Below are positions 7,944-16,543 of a DNA stretch of 64,000 nucleotides, in pieces. This DNA comes from Symbioplanes lichenis (GTDB lineage Bacteria; Actinomycetota; Actinomycetes; Mycobacteriales; Micromonosporaceae), in the NCBI RefSeq assembly GCF_030709675.1, contig NZ_JAUZQD010000014.1:213276-277275 (forward strand), read 5' to 3'. How positions within the stretch are numbered: the first letter of the stretch is position 1; every line of letters begins with the position of its first letter. The position numbers were made by a program, and so were the translations under genes. Under the pieces are notes generated by a model. That model was not told where the DNA came from and did not search any database. It was given only the letters and a program-made list of their open reading frames with translations.

Positions 7944-9500
7944 TCACCTCAGAAGCGGGTCCGATCGCCACTCCTCACCGGGCCAGCGGCGCTGATCGAC
8001 ATCGCCGATGACCGTGGCGTAGCCGGCGACGTGCTCGTCGAACTCGGCCCGCGAGGGCAGCTCGCGGTGCGGGCCCTGCGCGCGGCGCAGCCGGTGCCGC
8101 AGCTGGTGCTCGGTCCAGGCGGCGCTGTAGCCGTGCATCGCCGAGCGGTGCGCGACCTCGCTGGTCACGATCGTCAGCAGGGTCCAGCACACCAGCTCGC
8201 CGACCACGGCCGCGTGCACGTGCTGGGCGGCGGCGTCGCCGGGGCGGGTCGCGCCGATGTGGGCGACCTCGTCGATCAGGCCGAGCACCGGCGCGGCCGG
8301 GCGGGTCTGGCGCACGAGCCGGGTGAACCGGTCGGGGTGCCGGGTCAGCGTGGTGCCCAGGTAGACCGTGATCGCCTCGGTCGAGCCCTCGAAGATGCGG
8401 AACAGCCGGTAGTCGCGGAAGTGCTGGCCCACGGTGTTGGTGTCGAGGAAGCCGCGGGCGCCCAGCACCTGCAGGGCCGTGTCGATGGCCTTCCAGCCCA
8501 GCTCGCAGCCGAGGATCTTGGCGCAGAAGTACCAGGCGTCGGGCACTTCCTGGCCGGTGTCCTGCCAGGTCGCGATCCGGGCGGTCAGCGTCTCCACCGC
8601 TTGCACGGCGGCCCCGGCCTCGGCCAGGACCTCGCGGATGCGGCCGTTCTCGGCCAGCGACCCGGTGGCGATCGCACGGCCTTTCGCGAAGCGCTGGGCC
8701 AGTTCTAGCGAGCGCATGGCCGCGCCGGTGGCCATGGCGGCGAGCACCACCCGGCCGCCGGTGAATGCGGCTTTCGCGGTGTCCAGGCCGTTGCCCTCCG
8801 CGCCCAGCAGGGCGTCCGGCGGCACCCGAAGATTGTTGAAGGTGAGATCGTACTGGGGGACCGCGCGCAGGCCCAGGGTCAGCATCTCCGGCCCGATGCC
8901 GAAACCGGGAGTGCGGCTGTCCACAAGAAAGCCGGTGATGCCTTGCGGATGGCCGTGTTCGTCGCGCAGCCCGGCGAAAATGTTCACATAGCGCGCGTCG
9001 CCGCCCAGTGAGATCCATTTCTTGGCGCCGTTGATCGTGTACGAGCCGTCCGGGTGCCGGGTCGCGCCGGTGGTCATGCCGCGCACGTGCGAGCCGATGC
9101 CCGGTTCGCTGATCGCGCTGGTGGTCAGGGCTTGCCCGGTGGCCAGGCGCGGCAGGATGCGGTCCTTGACCTCGCCGGTCGCGGCGCGCAGGATCGGCGC
9201 CACCCCGAGCGTGTTGTGCACGGCGCAGAAGACGGCGAGGTTGGCGTCGATGGCGCCGAGCTGGGTGAAGATCCGGTTCATGTCGGTGTGCGAGATGTCC
9301 TGCCCGCCGAATTCGCGGGGTATCTGCAGTCCGAGCAGCCCCGCCTCGCCGAAATCGGCGATCATCGCGGGCGGCAGGGAACGGCGTTCGTCCATCAGCC
9401 GGGAATTGAGGAAATTCTGGGCGTACGAGCGCAGGAATTGCAGCATCTGCGTTGTCGCGCGGTATCCAGTGTCCTGACCGAGGGCTCTGGTTGCCGTCAT
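7944..9500 (-). CDS. Acyl-CoA dehydrogenase family flavoprotein
   Basis: 518 residues. Acyl-CoA dehydrogenase fold: N-terminal helical domain (IPREFGGQDISHTDMNRI), flavin and substrate region (ALTTSAISEPGIGS, then KKWISLGGDARY), and the C-terminal helical domain with ARGFLDTNTVGQHFRDYR and RIFEGSTEA, which holds the expected catalytic Glu. An extra roughly 110-residue C-terminal extension makes it longer than the usual 380. The ATG at 9500 is preceded by GGAGGAG; upstream in-frame codons are unlikely coding. It stands alone, convergent with the lipoprotein gene. The substrate is unknown. Confidence 0.85.
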   Translation of the reverse strand: MTATRALGQDTGYRATTQMLQFLRSYAQNFLNSRLMDERRSLPPAMIADFGEAGLLGLQIPREFGGQDISHTDMNRIFTQLGAIDANLAVFCAVHNTLGVAPILRAATGEVKDRILPRLATGQALTTSAISEPGIGSHVRGMTTGATRHPDGSYTINGAKKWISLGGDARYVNIFAGLRDEHGHPQGITGFLVDSRTPGFGIGPEMLTLGLRAVPQYDLTFNNLRVPPDALLGAEGNGLDTAKAAFTGGRVVLAAMATGAAMRSLELAQRFAKGRAIATGSLAENGRIREVLAEAGAAVQAVETLTARIATWQDTGQEVPDAWYFCAKILGCELGWKAIDTALQVLGARGFLDTNTVGQHFRDYRLFRIFEGSTEAITVYLGTTLTRHPDRFTRLVRQTRPAAPVLGLIDEVAHIGATRPGDAAAQHVHAAVVGELVCWTLLTIVTSEVAHRSAMHGYSAAWTEHQLRHRLRRAQGPHRELPSRAEFDEHVAGYATVIGDVDQRRWPGEEWRSDPLLR

Positions 9501-9737
9501 TCGCTCCTCCGGGGATGGCGACATCCGCCGGCGGCGCGGTGCGGGTCGGGGCCGGGCGGAAATGTCGCGTGCAGGCGCTGCCCCGGAACGAATGAGGCGC
9601 CGGAGGCGGGGGAGGCGCGCGGCAATTCCGAGGGCTCGGGCGTGGGGTCGTCGTCGACCCGACCGAACTCTACAGCGGGGCCTGCGGTTCCTCAACGGGG
9701 TCAAGCACTCACTCTCGGTAAGGATCTCCTGGCGGGG

Positions 9738-10307
9738 TCAGTCCTGGCCCTCCCGGGCATGGATCTGGGCGACCAGCTCCGCCGCGAGCGCCTTGATCGT
9801 CTCCAGCCCGGGGCGGCCCCACGGGCGCGGCTCGACGTCGACCACGCAGACCGTGCCCAGCGCGACGCCCGTACGGTCGATCAAGGGCGCACCCAGGTAG
9901 GACCGGATGCCGATCTCGTCCACCACCGGGTTGCCGGCGAAGCGCGGATAGTCGCAGACGTCGTCGAGCACCAAGGCCTTGCGCCGGACCACGACGTGCG
10001 GGCAGTAGCCGTGCTCGCGGGAGAACGTACGCCCCGCCAGCCCGGCGCGCAGGGCGGGCGGAATCGTGGCCCCAGTGAACAGGCCGCCCAGGTACTGCCG
10101 GTCGTCGCGGATGAAGTTGACCATCGCCAGCGGCGCCCGGGTGATGTCGCCGGCCCGGCGCGCGAACTCGTCGAGCTGCTCGTCGGCGTCGTGGCCCAGG
10201 CCGAGCTCGCTCAGGCGGCGCAGGCGGGCCGGGACCTCCGGGTCCGCCGGGGTGAGGGGATGGTGGCCGGACAGGTCATAGATCATGCCGGGGCTCCGAT
10301 CGGTCAT
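9738..10307 (-). CDS. GAF-domain protein at the end of the conservon
   Basis: 189 residues. A single GAF sensor domain covers about residues 30-185 (ARRAGDITRAPLAMVNFIRDDRQYLGG ... GYCPHVVVRRKALVLDDVCDYPRFAGNP ... GAPLIDRTGVALGTVCVVD). No output domain or membrane span is present. Its ATG overlaps the stop of cvnD by ATGA, so it is the fifth gene of the conservon transcript. GAF proteins of this kind typically sense small ligands or redox state, and a link to the Cvn GTPase switch is inferred from coupling. Confidence 0.85.
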   Translation of the reverse strand: MTDRSPGMIYDLSGHHPLTPADPEVPARLRRLSELGLGHDADEQLDEFARRAGDITRAPLAMVNFIRDDRQYLGGLFTGATIPPALRAGLAGRTFSREHGYCPHVVVRRKALVLDDVCDYPRFAGNPVVDEIGIRSYLGAPLIDRTGVALGTVCVVDVEPRPWGRPGLETIKALAAELVAQIHAREGQD

Positions 10308-10879
10308 CGGCGGGCTTGCTGGGTCAGCAGATGCTGCATCAGGTTGATCAGGACGCCGGTGGCGGACCGCTCCTCACGCGCGTCGCACAGCACGACGGGC
10401 GTGTCCGGCTTCAGGTCGAGAGCGCTGCGTACGTCCTCCGGCTCGTACCGGCACGCCCGGTCGAACTCGTTGACCGCGACCAGGAAGCCGATGCCCCGCG
10501 ACTCGAAGAAGTCGACAGCCGGGAAGCAGTCCTCCAGCCGGCGGGTATCGGCCAGCACGACCGCCCCCATGGCACCGTGCGACAACTCGTCCCACATGAA
10601 CCAGAAGCGCTCCTGCCCGGGCGTGCCGAACAGATAGAGCACGTGCTTGCCGCTGATGGTGATCCGGCCGAAGTCCATCGCGACGGTGGTCGTCACCTTG
10701 CCCTCGACCCCGGTCAGCCGGTCCGTGCCCACGCTCGCCGTGGTCAGCAGCTCCTCGGTGTGCAGCGGCTCGATCTCGCTGACCGCGCCGACGAAGGTCG
10801 TCTTGCCCACGCCGAAGCCGCCCGCGATCAGCAGCTTGAGCGCGGACGGGAACCCGTCAGATCCGTCGTTCGAGAGCAT
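10304..10879 (-). CDS. cvnD: CvnD-type Ras-like GTPase
   Basis: 191 residues. Small GTPase of the actinomycete conservon: P-loop GGFGVGKTTFVGAVSE, switch region with FGTPGQERFWFMWDELSHGAMG (Gln after the DxxG-like turn) and a VNEFD guanine-specificity motif. Conservons are described as G-protein-like membrane signalling complexes of a kinase-like CvnA, roadblock CvnB, DUF742 CvnC and GTPase CvnD. The start at 10879 lies 23 bases inside cvnC. Translational coupling suggests fixed stoichiometry. Confidence 0.93.
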   Translation of the reverse strand: MLSNDGSDGFPSALKLLIAGGFGVGKTTFVGAVSEIEPLHTEELLTTASVGTDRLTGVEGKVTTTVAMDFGRITISGKHVLYLFGTPGQERFWFMWDELSHGAMGAVVLADTRRLEDCFPAVDFFESRGIGFLVAVNEFDRACRYEPEDVRSALDLKPDTPVVLCDAREERSATGVLINLMQHLLTQQARR

Positions 10880-11234
10880 TGAGGATGGTCTCCAGTACCG
10901 TCAGGTTGGTGCAATCAGCCATCGGGTCGGGAGCGCGGGTGTCCACCGCGCCCCAGTCCACCAGATCGGAAAGCAGAATCTTGGCGACGACCGCGGGGAG
11001 CCGCAGCCGCGCCGCGACCTCGGCGACCGTGGTGACGCTGCCGCACAGCCCGAGCACCTGGGCGTGCTCGGTGCCGAGCTGACCGGGCGGCCGGCGACCG
11101 GTGGCGATCACCATAGACAGCAGCTCCATCCGGGTGGTCGGCTCGGTCCGGCCGTCGCTGACCGTGTAGGGCCGGATGAGCCGCCCGGCGTCGTCGTCGA
11201 ACCAGTGCTCGTCGTCGGTGTCCAGGACGCTCAC
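10857..11234 (-). CDS. cvnC: CvnC-type DUF742 protein
   Basis: 125 residues with the DUF742 pattern: N-terminal RLIRPYTVSDGRTEPTTRMELLSMV, then VLGLCGSVTTVAEVAARLRLPAVVAKILLSDLVDWGAV, which looks like a winged-helix segment. The GTG start overlaps the TGA of cvnB (GTGA). The family is restricted to actinobacterial conservons and its biochemical role is not settled. Confidence 0.93.
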   Translation of the reverse strand: MSVLDTDDEHWFDDDAGRLIRPYTVSDGRTEPTTRMELLSMVIATGRRPPGQLGTEHAQVLGLCGSVTTVAEVAARLRLPAVVAKILLSDLVDWGAVDTRAPDPMADCTNLTVLETILNALERRI

Positions 11235-11665
11235 CGGCCACGGACGCTCAGGAACTCGGGCTCGTTGCGCGCCGGTGTCGACAGGTACGGCCGTACGCTC
11301 TTGACCAGCTGCGCCATCTCGTAGCCGAGCACGCCCGGGTCGGCCGCCTTGCCCGCCACCACCGCCAGCACCGCGCCGGACCCGGCCGCCGAGACGAACA
11401 GCAGCGACTCGTCCAGCTCCGCCACCACCTGCCGGACGCCGTCACTGCCGCCGAACCGCGTGCCGGCGCTGCGGGCCAGCGAGAACAGCCCCGAGGCGAC
11501 CGCGGCCAGGTGATCCGCGCCGTCGTCGTCGAGCCCGTGGGCGGCCTTGCACAGCCCGTCGGAGGACAGCAGCAATGCGCTTCTCGTGTCCGGGACACGG
11601 TCGATCAGGCCGGACAACAACCAGACCAGGTCCTGAGACGTACGTACGGGTTCGGTGCGCGACAT
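11231..11665 (-). CDS. cvnB: CvnB-type roadblock/LC7 protein
   Basis: 144 residues. Roadblock/LC7 domain (DLVWLLSGLIDRVPDTRSALLLSSDGLCKAAHGL ... AAVASGLFSLARSAG ... LLFVSAAGSGAVLAVVA). In conservons this protein is thought to regulate the GTPase CvnD, like MglB with MglA; that link is family knowledge. It starts at an ATG 39 bases after the end of cvnA. Confidence 0.93.
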   Translation of the reverse strand: MSRTEPVRTSQDLVWLLSGLIDRVPDTRSALLLSSDGLCKAAHGLDDDGADHLAAVASGLFSLARSAGTRFGGSDGVRQVVAELDESLLFVSAAGSGAVLAVVAGKAADPGVLGYEMAQLVKSVRPYLSTPARNEPEFLSVRGR

Positions 11666-11704
11666 GGGGGTCGGCCTTTCTGGTTCTGGTGTCGGGGCCG
11701 GTGC

Positions 11705-13039
11705 TCAGCGGTGACTGTCGGGTCCGGGCGTCTCGGCCTCGCCCTGCGAGACGCCGCTCATGAACGACGCCATCAGCCCCGGCCGGTGCTCGCCGTCCGG
11801 TTCCGTCGCCGGACGCGCCGGGCCGAGCTGCAGTTGCGGGGCCATGTGCGTCTGCCGGTGCCGGCGTGGCAGCGGTGGGCGCGCGGGCGGGAGCACCGTC
11901 ACCTGCGTGATGTCGGCCGCGGGAATGCGCTTCTCGAGCGGGGGCCGGGGCGTCACCTGCAGCTGCTGCGTCGGCTCGGTCAGGCTCCGCCGGTGCGACT
12001 CCTCCGGCCTGGCCGCCACCGGTGCCTCCGCCGCGGACTCGACCGTGGCCTCGGCTGCCGGGCCGATCAGCTGCGGCGGCAGGATGACCACGGCCTGCGT
12101 GCCGCCGTAGATGTTGGTCTGCAGCTGCACCACGATGCCGTGCTGCCGGGCGATCATCGAGACCACGTAGAGCCCGATCCGCCCGTCGCGCAGCAGGTTG
12201 TCCAGGTCGGTGTCGTCGGGGTTGACCAGCAGCTGGTTGACCCGGTCCAGATCGGCGCGCTGCAGGCCCAGCCCGCGGTCCTCGACCTCGACGGCCACTC
12301 CGGAGGTGACCCGCTGGGCGCGCAGCAGCACCTGGGTGTGCGGCGGGGCGAACATCGTCGCGTTCTCGATCAGCTCGGCGATCAGGTGGATGACGCTGGC
12401 CACCGCGTGCCCGGGCAGCGTGCCGTCGATCGGCGGCACCAGCTTGACCCGCGAGTAGTGCTCGACCTCGGCGACTGCGGACCGCAGCACCTCGGTCAGC
12501 GCGATCGGCCGGCTCCACTGCCGCCGCGACACCGACCCGCCGAGTACGGCCAGATTCTCGGCGTGGCGGCGGATGCGAGTCGCCAGATGGTCGACCTGGA
12601 AGAGCCCCTTGAGCAGGTCGGGGTCCTCGACCTCGTTCTCCAGCGCGTCGAGCAGGTTGATCTCCCGGTGCACCAGGGACTGCAGCCGCCGGGACAGGTT
12701 GACGAAGACCTCGACGTGCCGCCCCTCGACGTGCCCGACCGGGGCCGGCGCTGCTGCCTGCGCCTGCCGCAGCCGCTCGGTGAGCTCGCCGATCTCGGCG
12801 CGGGCGTCGGCCAGCTCGGCCCGTGTCTCGGCCAGCGCGACCGCCGACTCGGCGATCGGCCTTTCCGTGCCCGGCTTCTCGTCGCGCGGCCGTATCGGCT
12901 CGCCGCCCGGCCGTGGCGGCTCGGCGGCCGGGCCCGGCGACGCGCCCGTCCGGGAGCGAGCGCGCCGGCCCGCCCAGACGGCGAACAGGACCGCGCCCAG
13001 CACCGCCACCACGGCGATGAGGGAGGAAATGGAGATCAT
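11705..13039 (-). CDS. cvnA: CvnA-type histidine-kinase-like membrane protein
   Basis: 444 residues. One N-terminal membrane span (SISSLIAVVAVLGAVLFAVW), a basic/Pro-rich linker, an Ala-rich coiled coil (about 80-115), a dimerisation-like helix region and an HATPase domain with LIAELIENATMFAPP (N box), VEDRGLGL (G1) and DGRIGLYVVSMIA (G2). The C-terminal 130 residues are Pro/Arg-rich and probably disordered. The start at 13039 is chosen because it puts the membrane span at the N-terminus; the open frame continues upstream. It is the first gene of the conservon, and a 17-bp palindrome lies 257 bases upstream. Confidence 0.9.
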   Translation of the reverse strand: MISISSLIAVVAVLGAVLFAVWAGRRARSRTGASPGPAAEPPRPGGEPIRPRDEKPGTERPIAESAVALAETRAELADARAEIGELTERLRQAQAAAPAPVGHVEGRHVEVFVNLSRRLQSLVHREINLLDALENEVEDPDLLKGLFQVDHLATRIRRHAENLAVLGGSVSRRQWSRPIALTEVLRSAVAEVEHYSRVKLVPPIDGTLPGHAVASVIHLIAELIENATMFAPPHTQVLLRAQRVTSGVAVEVEDRGLGLQRADLDRVNQLLVNPDDTDLDNLLRDGRIGLYVVSMIARQHGIVVQLQTNIYGGTQAVVILPPQLIGPAAEATVESAAEAPVAARPEESHRRSLTEPTQQLQVTPRPPLEKRIPAADITQVTVLPPARPPLPRRHRQTHMAPQLQLGPARPATEPDGEHRPGLMASFMSGVSQGEAETPGPDSHR

Positions 13040-13382
13040 GAGCACCCTTGTTCTCGGCGATGCGGCAATGATCGGCCGGTGCAGAAGGCAATCACTGTAA
13101 TGCGCGCCGCAGATACCACCAAGACCGGAATTGCCGACGCCATCGAAATGGTGAATAGGTTGGCCTCGATACTCGTGCGCATCATCAGAACGAGTGAATT
13201 GATCGTGGCGAAAACCCCGCCCCGGAGTTAGGGTCCCGGCGGCTGTCATCTGCCTTGGGGGCCACTCGGGGGCAAGGCGGCCGACGCAGCCACAATCGCA
13301 CACCGTGTGCGACAGGCCTGGCCGGTTTCGTGTCTTTGTCAGGCCGCGCATCATGCGAGGGAGCCGCGCCTTTCCGGCCGCC
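13040..13382. other. Intergenic region with a 17-bp palindrome upstream of cvnA
   Basis: No gene is visible. TCGCACACCGTGTGCGA at 13296-13312 is a perfect odd palindrome (8-bp arms around one C), suitable as a regulator site. The part next to cvnA is AT-richer than its surroundings and may hold the conservon promoter, but I cannot fix -10/-35 boxes. Confidence 0.4.
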
Positions 13383-14342
13383 CTATTCCCGTGAGGAAAG
13401 TGCGGGCGGGCGCCAGTCGGCAAAGCGGGCCATCGACCGCAGTGCCAGCCGGGGCGGAGTGAGTCGCATGAGGACATCGCGTGCCGCGACGGCGACAGGA
13501 TTGTCGAGTTGCTGGCCGAGGCGCCCGATCAGCCGCGAGGCCCGGCCGACCTGCTGGCTGCGGGGGCGGCGGCTCACGTCGTAGTCGGCGAGACCTTGCG
13601 CATCGCCGGCGACGGCGCTCAGCACGACGGCGTCCTCCAAGGCCTGGTTGGCGCCCTGACCGAGGTTCGGGGTCATGGCGTGGGCGGCGTCGCCGAGCAG
13701 GGCCACCCGGCCGCGGACATAGGTCGGCAGGGGCTCGTCGAGGCAGGCCAGGTCGTCGCACAGGACGGTGCCGGTGGCGGCGATGAGGGCGGGGATCGGG
13801 TCGTGCCACCGGTGGAACCACTGCGGCACGGGGGTCTTGCGATCGCTGGGCGGAGCGTTGACCGCCGCGAACCACGAGACACGGCCGTCGACAAGGGGCA
13901 CGATGCCGAACTCCGCGCCCCGGCCCCAGCTGATCGCGACGGCGAGGTCACCCTCCCAGACCGGCGTCACACCCCGCCAGGCCCGGACGCCGACGTGGAT
14001 CGGCGCGGCGATCCGGGGCCACAGCGCCCGCCGGACCGGGCTGTGGATGCCGTCCGCCGCCACCACGAGGTCGGCGTGCAGATGCACAGGCCCGTCCGGC
14101 CCGTCGTGGGTGACGTCGCCGTCGGCGGTGACGGCGGTGACGCGCGAGCCGGTCCGCACGGTGCCCCCGGGCAGGGCGCCGAGCAGGATGTCGTGCAGCG
14201 CGGCCCGATGGATGAGGCCTGCCCCGACGGGCCGGAAGACCGGGGCCCGCTCGAGCACCGTCACCTCCCAGCCGGTCCGGATCAATCCGACGGCCGCGCT
14301 CAGCCCGCCGATGCCACCGCCCACCACCACTGCCGTCCGCAT
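13383..14342 (-). CDS. FAD-dependent monooxygenase with an internal deletion
   Basis: 319 residues. Group A flavin monooxygenase: Rossmann GGGIGGLSAAVGLIRTGWEVTVLER, DG motif VVAADGIHSPVRRALW, and GD motif VALLGDAAHAMTPNLGQGANQALEDA. Relatives are about 390 residues. Here FRPVGAG is joined directly to LIHRAALHDILLGALPGG, so roughly 70 residues between the FAD-binding loop and the usual LHRxxLH segment are absent in frame. That segment contributes to the FAD/substrate site, so activity is doubtful. The ATG at 14342 overlaps the stop of the MFS gene as TGATG. Substrate unknown. Confidence 0.8.
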   Translation of the reverse strand: MRTAVVVGGGIGGLSAAVGLIRTGWEVTVLERAPVFRPVGAGLIHRAALHDILLGALPGGTVRTGSRVTAVTADGDVTHDGPDGPVHLHADLVVAADGIHSPVRRALWPRIAAPIHVGVRAWRGVTPVWEGDLAVAISWGRGAEFGIVPLVDGRVSWFAAVNAPPSDRKTPVPQWFHRWHDPIPALIAATGTVLCDDLACLDEPLPTYVRGRVALLGDAAHAMTPNLGQGANQALEDAVVLSAVAGDAQGLADYDVSRRPRSQQVGRASRLIGRLGQQLDNPVAVAARDVLMRLTPPRLALRSMARFADWRPPALSSRE

Positions 14343-15136
14343 CACACCCCCGCTGATCCTTCTGTGGAGAGGCCGAGTTCGGACCGGGCATACACGATGA
14401 TGGCCAGCACCACTCCCGCCCCGTGCGCACTGAGCACGATCAGCGCCACTTGGATGGCTCGCTGGGTCGGATCCCGTACGAGCTCGCGCAGCGGACGGCC
14501 CATCCGGCGCAACCGCCCCGTGGGGCTCGGCGACGCGCCTGGATCGCGCTGCCGGGCCGGGCGGCCGGCCGGCAGTCGCAACCAGATCAGCAGGATGCCG
14601 GACACCAGGAAGGAGAGCGCGTCGGCGGCCAGCGCGAGGGTCGTACCGAGCCGGGCGATCACCGCACCGGCGAGCGCCGGCCCGGTCACCGTGCTGACCG
14701 CGTCCCCCGCCTCGACCAGCGCATTGGCGCGGACCAGCCGGTCGCCACGGACGATCTCGGGCAGCAAGGCGGACCCGGCGAGTCCGAAGACGACATTGCC
14801 GCAACCCACGACGAACCCGAGGACCAGGTACGGGACCAAACTCCCCACGTGGGCTGCGGCCAGCCACGCGAAGAGACCGAAGCAGGCCGCGCGCAGGACA
14901 TCGGCGCCGACCATGAGGACCCGGCGGGACCGGCGGTCCGTCTGCTCGCCCAGCCAGAGCGACAGGACAAAATACGGCACCTGCATGCTCGCGCCCACCG
15001 CACCAGCTGCGAGCGGATCCCCCGTGGCAGCGAGCAACACCAGTGGCAACGCCAGCTCGCCGAAGCGGTCACCTAGGATCGAGACCGTGTACGCCGTGAC
15101 GTAGCCGGTAAGTGCACGTCTCTCCCTGCTCGCCAT
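14342..15136 (-). CDS. Half-length MFS transporter
   Basis: 264 residues with about six to seven membrane spans: TGYVTAYTVSILGDRFGELALPLVLLAA, the loop GEQTDRRSRRVLMVGADVLRAACFG (MFS motif A position), paired spans to about residue 185, then a basic cytoplasmic loop (RPARQRDPGASPSPTGRLRRMGRPL) and one more span before it stops at GLSTEGSAGV. Twelve-span relatives are about 400 residues, so the second half is missing. The start at 15136 gives a normal N-terminus. The stop overlaps the start of the monooxygenase gene, which is also short. Probably a truncated exporter. Confidence 0.75.
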   Translation of the reverse strand: MASRERRALTGYVTAYTVSILGDRFGELALPLVLLAATGDPLAAGAVGASMQVPYFVLSLWLGEQTDRRSRRVLMVGADVLRAACFGLFAWLAAAHVGSLVPYLVLGFVVGCGNVVFGLAGSALLPEIVRGDRLVRANALVEAGDAVSTVTGPALAGAVIARLGTTLALAADALSFLVSGILLIWLRLPAGRPARQRDPGASPSPTGRLRRMGRPLRELVRDPTQRAIQVALIVLSAHGAGVVLAIIVYARSELGLSTEGSAGV

Positions 15137-15340
15137 CGTGTCACCCCCGCTCGGCCATCGACGGTTACGGCGAGTCCTGCCCCCTGACGCTTCCCGCATT
15201 CTCCCGCGTAGGGCCTCTGCCGGGTCCGGATGGAGGGTGACAACTTCTCGTTCTTGCCCGGCCCACGGGACGCGCTACGCTCAGGGTGCCGTCGACCTCG
15301 GTCTCGGCCCCGACGGCGGCCCGCACGATGAGGTCGCGGG

Positions 15341-16543
15341 TCAGGCCACCAGGAAGGTGCCGGCCATGAAGACCACCAGCAGCAGGGTGTGCAGGCCCGC
15401 GCCGATCACCAGCACCGCACGGTCGACCGTCTGGTGGGCGCCCAGCCGGGCCAGCATCAGGAAGATCGCCACCGCCTCCATGGCGTAGCGCGCGGCCGAC
15501 TGCATCGAGCGGCCACCGACCTCGGTCGACATCAGCATGACGAGGGTGATCGCGCCTTGTACGACCAGGTAGCGCTGGTCTGGCCGGAACTTGAAACGGC
15601 CCTTGACGCACATGACGAGCAGCACCACCGCGATCAGTATCGTGCCGGCGTCCAGGAGTGCCCCGAGAGTGGACTTGTGCAGCGGCCCGTGCCCGAAGAT
15701 CTGCGTGATCGAGGTCAGCCAGGCCCCGCCGGGGAACGTGTACTGCCGGCCCCACTGATCCTGGGCGATGCTGAACTGCAGCGGATTGCCCAGCTCGATG
15801 AGGCAGTAGGCGCTGTACGCCGTCACTCCCAGGGGCACCAGGGCCAGGGACAGCACGTCGCGGCGCGGTTTCCAGCCGACCTGGCGTACGTACTCGACCG
15901 CCAGTGGGAGAATCAGCAGCAGGCCGAACAGGCGGGTCGCGGAGGAGAACGCGCCCAGGGTGCCGGCCAGCCACCAGTGCCCACGGCGCGCGGCGTACAG
16001 GGAGCCCACCATCAGCAGCAGGAACAGGGACTCGTTGTAGCCGATGAACAGGAAGAATCCCATCGGGAAGACGGCCAGGTACCAGGCGGCGCGCCGGGCC
16101 ACGCGCGGCCCGAACTCGTGGTCGGCGAGCCGGTAGAGCACAGCCAGGGCGCCGAACGCGGCCACGTTGGCCACCACGAGGGCGCTGACCATCCCGTCGC
16201 CCGGCAGCATCGGGTCGAACACGTGGATCAGCAGCGGATACAGCGGGAAGAAGGCTGGGTAGCCGGCGGTGAGGCCCTGGTAGCCGCTCTCGGCGATCGT
16301 TACGTAGTGCCGGGCGTCCCAGTTGTTCCAGCCGAGGAACGCCGACCACAGGCCGGGGGCCGGGCCGGTGCCCTGGTAGGTCAGCCACGCGAACGCGCCG
16401 ACCAGCAGGTGGACGACGGCGGTGGCGGACCATACCGCCAGGGCCGCGAGCCTGGCCGATCGCCACGGATTGCGGACTTCGGGTTCTGCCTCGGCCGCGA
16501 CCAGGAGATCCAGGTCGGGCTCGGTGACGACTGCCGCGGTCAC
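15341..16543 (-). CDS. PIG-V-type membrane mannosyltransferase family protein
   Basis: 400 residues with about nine to ten membrane spans. The first extracytoplasmic loop carries GWNNWDARHYVTIAESGYQ followed by YPAFFPLYPLLIHVFDP, the WDxxHY and FFPLYP signatures of the COG5542/PIG-V family of polyprenol-sugar dependent transferases. The GTG at 16543 overlaps the TGA of the GT2 gene by 4 bases (GTGA), so the two are coupled. Together they probably make a polyprenyl-phosphate sugar and transfer it outside the membrane. The acceptor is unknown. Confidence 0.82.
   Translation of the reverse strand: MTAAVVTEPDLDLLVAAEAEPEVRNPWRSARLAALAVWSATAVVHLLVGAFAWLTYQGTGPAPGLWSAFLGWNNWDARHYVTIAESGYQGLTAGYPAFFPLYPLLIHVFDPMLPGDGMVSALVVANVAAFGALAVLYRLADHEFGPRVARRAAWYLAVFPMGFFLFIGYNESLFLLLMVGSLYAARRGHWWLAGTLGAFSSATRLFGLLLILPLAVEYVRQVGWKPRRDVLSLALVPLGVTAYSAYCLIELGNPLQFSIAQDQWGRQYTFPGGAWLTSITQIFGHGPLHKSTLGALLDAGTILIAVVLLVMCVKGRFKFRPDQRYLVVQGAITLVMLMSTEVGGRSMQSAARYAMEAVAIFLMLARLGAHQTVDRAVLVIGAGLHTLLLVVFMAGTFLVA

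Noticed and set aside
11231..11665. MglB-type gliding protein
   Set aside because: Roadblock fold is shared, but gene order with cvnA, cvnC and cvnD shows a conservon member.
11510..13231. 573-residue plus-strand frame opposite cvnA
   Set aside because: Antisense composition; conservon genes are unambiguous on the other strand.
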